19,855 nucleotides of DNA from an uncultured Eggerthellaceae bacterium (GTDB lineage Bacteria > Actinomycetota > Coriobacteriia > Coriobacteriales > Eggerthellaceae): assembly GCA_934630485.1 (NCBI GenBank), contig CAKTWD010000020.1, positions 1 to 19,855 of the forward strand, written 5' to 3'. Below, piece after piece: positions 13,473 through 19,855 of the stretch (within the stretch, counting starts at the first letter, position 1; each line of letters opens with the position of its first letter). Position numbers and translations under genes: made by a program. Below the pieces are notes generated by a model, which ran no database searches, was not told the DNA's origin, and saw only the letters and a program-made list of their open reading frames with translations.

Positions 13473-15299
13473 TCAGTCGTCAACCTTCAAGATGGCCATG
13501 AATGCTTCCTGGGGCACATCGACGTTTCCGATGCTCTTCATGCGCTTCTTGCCTTCCTTCTGCTTTTCAAGTAGCTTGCGCTTGCGGCTGATGTCGCCAC
13601 CGTAGCACTTGGCCAGAACGTCCTTGCGCTTCGCCTTGACGGTTTCGCGGGCAAGGATTCGACCACCAACGGCAGCCTGGATGGGCACCTCGAACATCTG
13701 TCGCGGAATGATGTCTTTGAGCTTCTGCGCGAGGACTTTTCCGCGCTCGTATGCCTTGTCCTTGTGAATGATGAAGGAAAGGGCGTCAACGGGTTTACCG
13801 GAAAGCAGGATATCGAGCTTCACCAATTGAGAAGGTTTGTAGCCGTCGAATTCGTAATCGAGCGAAGCATAGCCGCGGGTGCTGGACTTCAATTTGTCGA
13901 AGTAGTCCATGATGAGTTCGCTAAGGGGGATCTCCCAGACCATTTCGACCGTGTTCTGCGACAAGTAGTTCATGGTAACGAACGTGCCGCGACGCGAAAC
14001 GGTCAGGTCCATGACGGCACCGACGTAATCGGGCGGAACGAGGATCTTAGCCTTGAGATACGGCTCCTCGACGTGATCGATCTCGGCTGGATCGGGCATT
14101 TCTTGCGGCGAGTGAAGGGAGATCATCTCTTTGTTCGTTTTGAAGACGTGATACTCGACCGAGGGTGCCGTGCACAACAGGTTAAGGCCGAATTCGCGCT
14201 CGAGCCGCTCTTCGATGACCTCCATGTGCAAAAGGCCCAAGAATCCGACTCGGAATCCGAATCCGAGTGCGTGAGAAGTTTCGGCCTCCCAGATCAGGGC
14301 AGGATCGTTGAGGGACAGCTTTTCGAGGGCGTCTTTCAGCTGCTCGTACTGATCGGAATCGATAGGATACAAACCGGTAAAAACCATTGGCTTGACGTCG
14401 CGATAGCCGGGCAGGGCTTTATCTGCTGGCTTGGATTTTAGGGTGATGGTGTCGCCCACCTTGACTTCGGAAACATCCTTCAAACCGGTGACGATATAGC
14501 CGACATCGCCGTAGTTCAGGCTGTCAAGTGGCTGTTCCTTCGGCGTGTGAGCGCCAACTTCCTCGACAAGGGCGTTGGTGCCCGTTGCCATCATGATGAT
14601 CTGATCGCCCTTGCGAACGCTGCCATCGACGATGCGCACGAAGGCGATGACACCGCGATATGGGTCGAAATAGGAGTCGAAGATAAGGGCCCTGAGAGGT
14701 GCGTCTCCGTTGCCCTGGGGAGCAGGAATGTTGTACACGACGGCTTCAAGAAGGTCGTGAACACCCACCCCCGTTTTCGCAGAGCAAAGAACTGCGTCTT
14801 CAGCTGGGATGGCCAAACCGTCTTCGATTTCCGCTTTGACGCGCTCCGGTTCGGCGGAGGGAAGATCGATTTTGTTGATGAGCGGGACGATCTCGAGGTT
14901 AGCGTTCATCGCCATCATGGCATTAGCAACGGTTTGAGCCTCGACGCCCTGCGTAGCATCGACTACCAGGACGGCGCCGTCGCATGCGGCAAGCGAGCGG
15001 CTTACCTCGTACGTGAAGTCGACGTGACCCGGTGTGTCGATGAGGTTGAACTCATACGTTTCGCCATCATCGGCGGTATACATGACGCGAACGGCTTGGC
15101 TTTTGATGGTGATTCCGCGTTCGCGTTCGATGTCCATACTATCCAGAAGCTGTGCGCGCATGTCTCGTTCGGACACAGCGCCGGTTTGTTCGAGGATACG
15201 ATCAGAGAGCGTGGATTTGCCATGATCGATGTGCGCAATGATCGAAAAGTTCCTGATCCGCGAAGGATCGTGCTCAGATATGGCGTTCTTCTGGCTCAT
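13473..15299 (-). CDS. lepA: Elongation factor 4 (LepA)
   Basis: LepA is a ribosome-bound translational GTPase linked to initiation and stalled-ribosome remobilisation. The 608-residue product is full length. G1 is AHIDHGKSTLSDR near residues 22-34, G3 is DTPGHVDF, and G4 is NKIDL. The LepA-specific C-terminal domain ends with RKRKLLEKQKEGKKRMKSIG and VPQEAFMAIL. Start ATG 15299 has only a weak AAAGA-like ribosome site. It is divergent from rpsT across 207 bases. A TTGATGC/GCATCAA repeat (13446-13466) after the stop lacks a U-run, so transcription probably continues into the small gene, dusB and hemW. I found no convincing lepA promoter. Confidence 0.98.
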   Translation of the reverse strand: MSQKNAISEHDPSRIRNFSIIAHIDHGKSTLSDRILEQTGAVSERDMRAQLLDSMDIERERGITIKSQAVRVMYTADDGETYEFNLIDTPGHVDFTYEVSRSLAACDGAVLVVDATQGVEAQTVANAMMAMNANLEIVPLINKIDLPSAEPERVKAEIEDGLAIPAEDAVLCSAKTGVGVHDLLEAVVYNIPAPQGNGDAPLRALIFDSYFDPYRGVIAFVRIVDGSVRKGDQIIMMATGTNALVEEVGAHTPKEQPLDSLNYGDVGYIVTGLKDVSEVKVGDTITLKSKPADKALPGYRDVKPMVFTGLYPIDSDQYEQLKDALEKLSLNDPALIWEAETSHALGFGFRVGFLGLLHMEVIEERLEREFGLNLLCTAPSVEYHVFKTNKEMISLHSPQEMPDPAEIDHVEEPYLKAKILVPPDYVGAVMDLTVSRRGTFVTMNYLSQNTVEMVWEIPLSELIMDYFDKLKSSTRGYASLDYEFDGYKPSQLVKLDILLSGKPVDALSFIIHKDKAYERGKVLAQKLKDIIPRQMFEVPIQAAVGGRILARETVKAKRKDVLAKCYGGDISRKRKLLEKQKEGKKRMKSIGNVDVPQEAFMAILKVDD

Positions 15300-15429
15300 T
15301 CAGTCATCTTTCATTACGTGACGTATATGGTCTATAGTGTTTGCAGCGTAATGCAATGCCGCAATCAGTGCGATTATCGGCATGGATCATCCGTGTTTTG
15401 TGCTATACGGATTATTTTACCAAGCCAAG

Positions 15430-15460
15430 TTGCATTTATGCTGGTATTGTATGTTAAAAT
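15430..15460 (+). promoter_or_regulatory. Candidate promoter of rpsT
   Basis: TTGCAT (15430-15435) and an extended -10, TGT-TAAAAT (TAAAAT at 15455-15460), lie 19 bases apart in the gap between divergent lepA and rpsT. The -10 ends 46 bases before the rpsT start. The spacer is longer than ideal but the extended TG compensates. It is the best plus-strand candidate in this gap. Confidence 0.5.
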
Positions 15461-15506
15461 CTACAGGTTTTCGTTTGGAAACAAGATATTACAACGGAGG
15501 ATAAGA

Positions 15507-15998
15507 GTGGCAAACATCAAGAGTCAAAAGAAGCGCATCATCACCAACGAGAAATCTCGTATGCGTAATCGCGCTGTCAAGTCTGAACTGAAAACCGGCA
15601 TTCGTCGCGTCCGCGAAGCAGTCGCTGCTGGCAATGCCGAAGAAGCATACGCATCTGCACTTGCCGCCTGCCGTCTGCTCGACAAGGCAGCTTCCAAGGG
15701 CGTTATCCACAAGAATCAGGCCGCTAATCGTAAGAGCGGCGTTATGAAGCTTGCAAACACCATCGTCACCGATGAGGTTCGCGCTGCTTACGTGAAGCCC
15801 GAGACTAAGAAGCAGGAGGCCACCGGCTCCAAGAAGGCTGCTGCTAAGGCTGCCCGCAAGGAAGCTTACGCTGCCGCCGCTGTCGAGAAGCAGAAGCGCG
15901 TTAAGGAGCAGCAGAAGGCAGAGAAGGCTGCTGCTGAGAAGAAGGCTGCCGCCGCTGCCGCAGAGGCTGAGGCCGCTACCGAGGAAGCTGCTGAGTAA
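15507..15998 (+). CDS. rpsT: 30S ribosomal protein S20 with a long Ala/Lys/Glu-rich C-terminal tail
   Basis: S20 is a primary 16S rRNA-binding protein of the 30S subunit. The start is GTG 15507 behind GGAGG six bases upstream. Residues 1-86 are a normal S20 (MANIKSQKKRIITNEKSRMR, SALAACRLLDKAASKGVIHK, NQAANRKSGVMKLAN). S20 usually ends there, at about 85-90 residues, but this protein continues to residue 163. The extra 77 residues are almost only Ala, Lys, Glu, Gln and Arg, with a basic half followed by an acidic Ala/Glu end, probably a long helix or a disordered tail. The frame is clean to TAA, a ribosome-independent terminator follows, and no second gene is fused. It is the only plus-strand gene in the window. 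Confidence 0.96.
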   Translation: MANIKSQKKRIITNEKSRMRNRAVKSELKTGIRRVREAVAAGNAEEAYASALAACRLLDKAASKGVIHKNQAANRKSGVMKLANTIVTDEVRAAYVKPETKKQEATGSKKAAAKAARKEAYAAAAVEKQKRVKEQQKAEKAAAEKKAAAAAAEAEAATEEAAE

Positions 15999-16036
15999 GC
16001 TTTTTCTTGAGCCTACGGGTTCATCCGCATATCAAG

Positions 16037-16073
16037 AAGAGAAGTGCCCCGCCTTAGGGGCGCTTCTCTTTTG
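16037..16073 (+). terminator. Intrinsic terminator of rpsT
   Basis: AAGAGAAGTGCCCC (16037-16050) pairs with GGGGCGCTTCTCTT (16057-16070) as a 14-bp stem with one G-U wobble and a six-base loop (GCCTTA), followed by TTG. It begins 38 bases after the rpsT stop. Confidence 0.85.
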
Positions 16074-16082
16074 TCTGCTGAG

Positions 16083-16125
16083 TAAACAAGGAAGCCGTCG
16101 ATCTGTTCGACGGCTTCCTTGTTTA
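16083..16125 (-). terminator. Perfect 19-bp hairpin between convergent rpsT and holA
   Basis: A 19-base arm beginning TAAACAAGGAAGCCG (16083-16101) is perfectly complementary to 16107-16125 around a five-base loop. It lies 27 bases after the holA stop. In both directions the stem ends in an A/T-rich tract, so it can act bidirectionally; its main job is probably to end the comEA-comEC-holA transcript and to back up the rpsT terminator ten bases away. Confidence 0.8.
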
Positions 16126-16152
16126 AATGCGATTGTTAAGGATGATGGGTGA

Positions 16153-17121
16153 TTAATGGATGCGACGTGCGATGGAAGCGCACATCCAGTCTTGGAAAAC
16201 CTTTACCTGGTCAGCACCGCTCTTCATCTTCATTTCTGCATCGCGAGACAAGATGAGCGCTTCGACCAGTTGCTGCTCGCTAAAAGCACGAGCCCAGCGG
16301 ACATGATTTTTCACTTTCCAAGGTGGTACCCCAAGAACGGTTGCAAGGTCGCGGGCTCTCCCCTGTCGCTCGAGCGCTTTTGTGCAAAGAAGTTCGCGTA
16401 GGCGAGTTTGACATTGCGCAAGCAAGAAGAATGGAGACGACTGTGAAAGTTGAGGTAGCAGATGGAAACACCGGGCAAGGTTGCGTGCTGCAAAAGCGTC
16501 AACGAGATCCCATGGCTTCGCTTCACTCGTCCTGGCTACCAGCGAAGCAACCTCGCTATCGGTAACGGGGTCGTTGCCGTTGTGAGCTAGAGCAAGTTTC
16601 TTAAGCTCGGTATCAATGCGAACTGTATCTTCGCCTACTAGTTCGAGCAGTTTTTCGCAAGCGCCTGGGGTCATGGTAAAACCATGAGAGACCGCCATGG
16701 AACGAAGTGAGCTAGCGAGCTCTTGCTTTTTCATGGGCGTGCAATCGATGATCGCATTCTTCCCAATATTTGCAACTGCTTTGAACAGGCGTGTGCTTTT
16801 AGCTAGTTTCTCGGCCGAAAGCATCAAGATGGTTGATTCGCAGGGAGCGCTCAGGTACGAGATAAGCGCTTCGGTTGATGTTTTTGACAATTTGTCGGCA
16901 TCGCTAACCTCTACGAGTCTGACTTCGCTAGCGAAAGGCAGCGTATTGCAAGCAGCGACTATCTCGGCGCCATCAGCGTTGTCACCTTGAAAGACATCGT
17001 TGTTGAATGAAATGTCACCGAATTTTTCAAGTCGTGAGCGCAAGCGCTCGATCACACGCTGTCTTTTCAGCGTGTCAGCGCCAACCGCAAGATATGCGTT
17101 TATGAATCCATCAATTGCCAT
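16153..17121 (-). CDS. holA: DNA polymerase III subunit delta (HolA)
   Basis: HolA is the clamp-loader subunit that opens the beta sliding clamp. The 322-residue product fits family length and pattern: an N-terminal AYLAVGADTLKRQRVIERL, the ALISYLSAPCESTILMLSAEKL region of the AAA-like domain, and KKQELASSLRSMAVSHGFTM, LLELVGEDTVRIDTELKKLAL and KPWDLVDAFAARN in the middle and C-terminal collar. As in other delta subunits there is no clear Walker A. Start ATG 17121 lies nine bases after the comEC stop, and its AAAGG ribosome site abuts that TAG. Location after comEC is typical of Gram-positives and delta-proteobacteria. Confidence 0.95.
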   Translation of the reverse strand: MAIDGFINAYLAVGADTLKRQRVIERLRSRLEKFGDISFNNDVFQGDNADGAEIVAACNTLPFASEVRLVEVSDADKLSKTSTEALISYLSAPCESTILMLSAEKLAKSTRLFKAVANIGKNAIIDCTPMKKQELASSLRSMAVSHGFTMTPGACEKLLELVGEDTVRIDTELKKLALAHNGNDPVTDSEVASLVARTSEAKPWDLVDAFAARNLARCFHLLPQLSQSSPFFLLAQCQTRLRELLCTKALERQGRARDLATVLGVPPWKVKNHVRWARAFSEQQLVEALILSRDAEMKMKSGADQVKVFQDWMCASIARRIH

Positions 17122-17130
17122 AAGATAATT

Positions 17131-17520
17131 CTACCTTTGAGTAGTGATAAGCAACGTATCTGCTTTTATTTTGCATGAAACGTCCCCCTGATCGTCAGTC
17201 CGATATATCATTGAACCTGCCTCGGTTAATGCCGCAATTACCTCCTTGTGAGGGTGGCCGTATCTATTGTTTGCACCACAACTCACCAAAGAAACTTCCG
17301 GATGAAGTCGAGTTGCGATTTTGTCATTCGTACCGGTTTTTGAGCCATGGTGGGGAACCTTCAGGATGTCGATTGCGTAAAGGTCTTCCCTCCTCGCGAT
17401 TGCCTCGAGGTTCTGTATTTCGGCGTCTCCCGTGAACAGCGCCACTGCATCGGCTTCGCCGTCGTCGTTTACGTCTGCTTCGGCAACGATGCAAAGGCTA
17501 TCAGTGTTGCCCCCCCTCAT
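17131..17520 (-). CDS. comEC: ComEC C-terminal part (end of metallo-beta-lactamase domain), separated from the rest by a frameshift
   Basis: This frame encodes the end of ComEC: ALFTGDAEIQNLEAI, DILKVPHHGSKTGTND and SCGANNRYGHPHKEVI, which supply the TGD, HHGS and N-x-YGHP residues of the ComEC/Rec2 metallo-beta-lactamase domain. It is the natural continuation of the frame ending at 17501. If the G7 run (17510-17516) were G6, the protein would read through DEGG-NTDSL as one ORF of about 787 residues. An ATG at 17520 happens to begin this frame and overlaps the upstream stop by 20 bases, so separate re-initiated translation is formally possible, but no ribosome site precedes it. holA starts nine bases after its TAG. 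Confidence 0.85.
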   Translation of the reverse strand: MRGGNTDSLCIVAEADVNDDGEADAVALFTGDAEIQNLEAIARREDLYAIDILKVPHHGSKTGTNDKIATRLHPEVSLVSCGANNRYGHPHKEVIAALTEAGSMIYRTDDQGDVSCKIKADTLLITTQR

Positions 17521-19495
17521 CTGTGAATTCGCTCGGCCAGACTACCTTTAGCGTGAAGTCTCCGAATTCAATTTTGTCGTCGATTTGCATATATGCGATT
17601 TTGGGTGAACATGCTTCGGCACTTTGCAGCAATTGCTTGCATGAATCACACTGACAATGAGCGATGTCGTTAGCAAGGAGAACGCGATCGACGGTAATGT
17701 AGGAAGCTAAGGAGAGAAGCGATCCGTAGTGGTCGTCGTCAGAATGGCTGATTACGACCCCGTCAAGCTTGAAAACCATATTTCTGGCGAGTGCTTCTCG
17801 AAGCATTGAATCCTGATTGCCGGTATCTATAAGTAAATTTCGACCCTTACTTTGTAATAAGATCGCGTCGCCCTGCCCTACATCAAGCATGACGACCCGC
17901 GTGCCCGCCGTCGCGGTCAATATGCCAAGAGAGACACCGACTATGAGCATGAAGGCTAAAACCGAGAAAGCTACTAATCCTCCTTTAATGCGTGGCCAAG
18001 TAATCCAAAGAAGAGTGCAGGATAGAAGCGAAACGAAAAATCCCGCCCACGTAGGCATTGATAACGGAATGCTTGAGTAAGGGATCGATGCGGCGAATTC
18101 AACAACACGAACGAATAAGTTGAAAATGGGAGTCGCGATTGTTAGAAGAGGCACGAACGCTAATGGGAATACGGTTGCCGATAGGCCCACAGCCAGCGAA
18201 GCAACGCATAGAACCGGGAACAAGGGCGCAGTGACTATGTTTGCAAAAACGCTCACAAGTGGGAGTTGCGAGAATAATGCAACTGAAATGGGCATGCAGA
18301 TGATATTTGCCGCAATGGTTAAAGACAAGGTCTCTTTTAGAAATCGAGGAAGCGGGAGCCGTATCGCGTCTATAACATATTGAAAATAGCTTGCAAAGAT
18401 GACTATGCCGGCGGTTGACGCAAAGGACAGCAGTAGCGAAATCGATAGTGAGCTGGCGGGGTCAGATAATACGATTGCTATGATGCATAACCCTAAAGAG
18501 TTCAACGAGGAAGAACGACGCGAACTTACAACCGATGCAATTCCGACAATGCTCATAATTGCCGATCTGATTGCAGAAATGGGAAAAGCCGCAAGGGCGA
18601 GATATGCAACGATGACCGACATTAATAGCAATACAACCAGCTTACGTTGAAGCTTGATGATATTGAAACCCGCCATCGCAATCGTCGTTACTTTCACGAG
18701 ATGGGCTCCAGAGACGGCAACAAGATGAGCCAAGCCGTCACGCTTGATGGATGAGTACAAATCGCTATCGAATAACCGAACACGGTACCCGCAGGAAAGA
18801 CCTTCCATAAGCGCAATGGAATCGTTATCAATTCCCTGAGAGATATAGTTCTCAAGTGCATTGATGGCGTTGTTTCTGATTGCGTAGAGCCCATCAAATA
18901 GCGATATATGTTCGGACGGCTCAAAAGAGGCAACTTGAATTTTAGCGACTGCGCCCCTTTTCCAGCATGAATCAGACGTGCTATAGGCTGGATCGGTGAT
19001 CTTAAAGCGAGCATGGAATGAGTCGCCAAAGTGAAAACTACGAACAGTCTCGACCCTTTGAGGAAATTGAGCTAAAACTCGATAGCGATTCCCATCTGAA
19101 GTGACCAGATCGCACAATGCCTGATTCCCGTATCGATTCTCCCGAGCATCTTCTTTAAGGGTGAGCGTACCTTCAGTGATGGTTGAAGCCATGAGCTCGC
19201 TTGAAATTGACGTCATGCTTGTTGCATGCGCTAACCCGATAACGATGCCCAGGAAACAGAAGCAGATCGTTAAGCGCCATAAACTACTGCGCTTCTTTTG
19301 CACTACAACGAAGAAGGCCACCATAATCAAAAATGCCGCGCAAAGAACCTTAAGGAATGACGGTGAAGGCGATTCTGCTGTTCGAAGTGCGGTAATCAGA
19401 AGTGCAGTTGTTCCCCAGAAGGCCAACCCACAGAGAAATAGCCTTGGCGGTATCGGCCTGATGGGCACATCGCGAGTGTGACAATGACCATTCAT
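17501..19495 (-). CDS. comEC: ComEC/Rec2 competence DNA-uptake channel, N-terminal part, frame broken at a G7 run
   Basis: ComEC is the inner-membrane channel that carries single-stranded DNA into the cell. From ATG 19495 this frame has 664 residues: N-terminal membrane segments (about 15-95), an OB-like region (about 105-190), the Competence core with GLAHLVAVSGAHL at 254-266, many membrane helices to about 525, and the start of the metallo-beta-lactamase domain (MLDVGQGDAILL at 536-547, SHSDDDHYG at 583-591). It ends early at DEGGQH-stop. Start 19495 is preferred over 19597 because the longer form overlaps comEA and GGGTGA lies before 19495. A CQCDSCK cluster at 614-620 is unusual. The break may be a real mutation, phase variation, programmed frameshifting or a sequencing error. 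Confidence 0.9.
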   Translation of the reverse strand: MNGHCHTRDVPIRPIPPRLFLCGLAFWGTTALLITALRTAESPSPSFLKVLCAAFLIMVAFFVVVQKKRSSLWRLTICFCFLGIVIGLAHATSMTSISSELMASTITEGTLTLKEDARENRYGNQALCDLVTSDGNRYRVLAQFPQRVETVRSFHFGDSFHARFKITDPAYSTSDSCWKRGAVAKIQVASFEPSEHISLFDGLYAIRNNAINALENYISQGIDNDSIALMEGLSCGYRVRLFDSDLYSSIKRDGLAHLVAVSGAHLVKVTTIAMAGFNIIKLQRKLVVLLLMSVIVAYLALAAFPISAIRSAIMSIVGIASVVSSRRSSSLNSLGLCIIAIVLSDPASSLSISLLLSFASTAGIVIFASYFQYVIDAIRLPLPRFLKETLSLTIAANIICMPISVALFSQLPLVSVFANIVTAPLFPVLCVASLAVGLSATVFPLAFVPLLTIATPIFNLFVRVVEFAASIPYSSIPLSMPTWAGFFVSLLSCTLLWITWPRIKGGLVAFSVLAFMLIVGVSLGILTATAGTRVVMLDVGQGDAILLQSKGRNLLIDTGNQDSMLREALARNMVFKLDGVVISHSDDDHYGSLLSLASYITVDRVLLANDIAHCQCDSCKQLLQSAEACSPKIAYMQIDDKIEFGDFTLKVVWPSEFTDEGGQH
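17510..17516. repeat. comEC: Homopolymer of seven C (G on the coding strand) at the comEC frame break
   Basis: Seven identical bases lie exactly where the two comEC frames meet. Removing one base joins them without altering any neighbouring residue. Runs of this length are frequent slippage sites in replication, transcription and sequencing. Confidence 0.9.
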
Positions 19496-19502
19496 CGTAG
19501 AT

Positions 19503-19855
19503 TCACCCAATGGTGATGAACTCACGCATGGATTCAAGCTTCTTTTCGCCAATGCCTGAAACTCGAGTAAGGTCATCGACGGAAGCAAAGGGTCCATTAC
19601 TCTCCCGGTCTTTGATTATTTTCGCGGCCAAAGATGGGCCTACTCCAGGTATCGATTGCAGGTCGCCTTCATTAGCGCGATTCACATTGATTTTCGGGAC
19701 AGTTCCGGATACGTTAGCATCTGAACCTAAGCTGATAGATGCGTTTGATGCAACCGAGCCGCTCTCGCTGTTTTTAGAGGGCACGAATAATTGCTCACCG
19801 TCAGTTAGAGCGCGAGCAAGATTCAAAGATGTTTGGTCAGCTTCATCAGTAAACC
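19503..19855 (-). CDS. comEA: Competence protein ComEA (helix-hairpin-helix DNA receptor), C-terminal part; runs off the right edge
   Basis: ComEA is the membrane-anchored DNA receptor that feeds ComEC. The frame is open from base 19855 to TGA at 19503. The visible part starts with the end of an SLBB-like domain (LNLARALTDGEQLFVPS), a Ser/Asn/Gly-rich linker, and a complete double helix-hairpin-helix domain (INVNRANEGDLQSIPGVGPS, GPFASVDDLTRVSGIGEKKL). The start and membrane anchor lie beyond the window. A TTG at 19826 is not a likely start because the SLBB homology continues upstream of it. Its TGA overlaps the GGGTGA ribosome site of comEC, seven bases away, so the two are probably coupled. 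Confidence 0.95.
   Translation of the reverse strand, partial: FTDEADQTSLNLARALTDGEQLFVPSKNSESGSVASNASISLGSDANVSGTVPKINVNRANEGDLQSIPGVGPSLAAKIIKDRESNGPFASVDDLTRVSGIGEKKLESMREFITIG

Noticed and set aside
15300..15506. A minus-strand promoter for lepA (TATAGA near 15332 with TTGCAT or TTGCGG)
   Set aside because: The spacers (14 or 22 bases) do not fit a sigma-A promoter, so no lepA promoter is annotated.
14547..15998. A 483-codon plus-strand frame running from within lepA into rpsT
   Set aside because: Only its last 163 codons are real (rpsT from GTG 15507 with GGAGG). The upstream part is antisense to lepA and happens to lack stops.
1..19855. Mobile element, CRISPR, prophage or defence system
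   Set aside because: No transposase, integrase, direct-repeat array or phage gene is present; apart from a few small genes the content is conserved housekeeping.

Overview
The window is a dense, housekeeping-type chromosomal segment of a low-to-moderate GC Gram-positive bacterium. Almost everything is on the minus strand; rpsT is the only plus-strand gene. The gene mix is hrcA next to dnaJ with a CIRCE-like operator, a DgkA/undecaprenol-kinase family protein, ComEA-ComEC-HolA, a zinc-ribbon PASTA protein and a TIGR03905-type TSCPD protein. I infer an anaerobic actinobacterium of the class Coriobacteriia, with moderate confidence; no rRNA or other taxonomic marker is present to prove it. I see no tRNA, rRNA, CRISPR array, insertion sequence, prophage or defence island.

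Layout in the direction of minus-strand transcription, from right to left. (1) 19855-16153: comEA (runs off the right edge), comEC and holA, tightly packed and closed by a strong hairpin at 16083-16125. comEC is split into two frames at a run of seven G. (2) 15998-15507, plus strand: rpsT, monocistronic, with its own promoter and terminator; it encodes S20 with a long Ala/Lys/Glu-rich tail. (3) 15299-11115: lepA, a 62-codon membrane-protein gene, dusB and hemW, with gaps of 53, 11 and 8 bases. (4) 10947-4932: hrcA, dnaJ, a 194-residue protein I do not recognise, mtaB, ybeY, dgkA and era. This looks like one long unit headed by a degenerate CIRCE operator, joining heat-shock control to tRNA modification and ribosome maturation. 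A palindromic terminator candidate lies at 4871-4896. (5) 4825-2578: a zinc-ribbon/PASTA membrane protein and recO. (6) 2493-2212: a small TSCPD protein with its own promoter. (7) 1996-1: rpsO and the first 513 codons of pnp, separated by a terminator and two leader hairpins.

Functionally, the window covers translation (S15, S20, LepA, Era, YbeY, DusB, MtaB), RNA turnover (PNPase), protein folding (HrcA, DnaJ), haem metabolism (HemW), DNA repair and replication (RecO, HolA), DNA uptake (ComEA, ComEC) and lipid-carrier or diacylglycerol phosphorylation (DgkA). No stretch over 300 bases lacks a gene. The longest gaps are 1997-2211, 15300-15506, 1541-1708 and 10948-11114; their contents are described below. 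The points most worth a second look are the broken comEC, the unrecognised cysteine-rich gene inside the hrcA operon, the zinc-ribbon/PASTA protein and the extended S20. I found no convincing wholly new multi-gene system.
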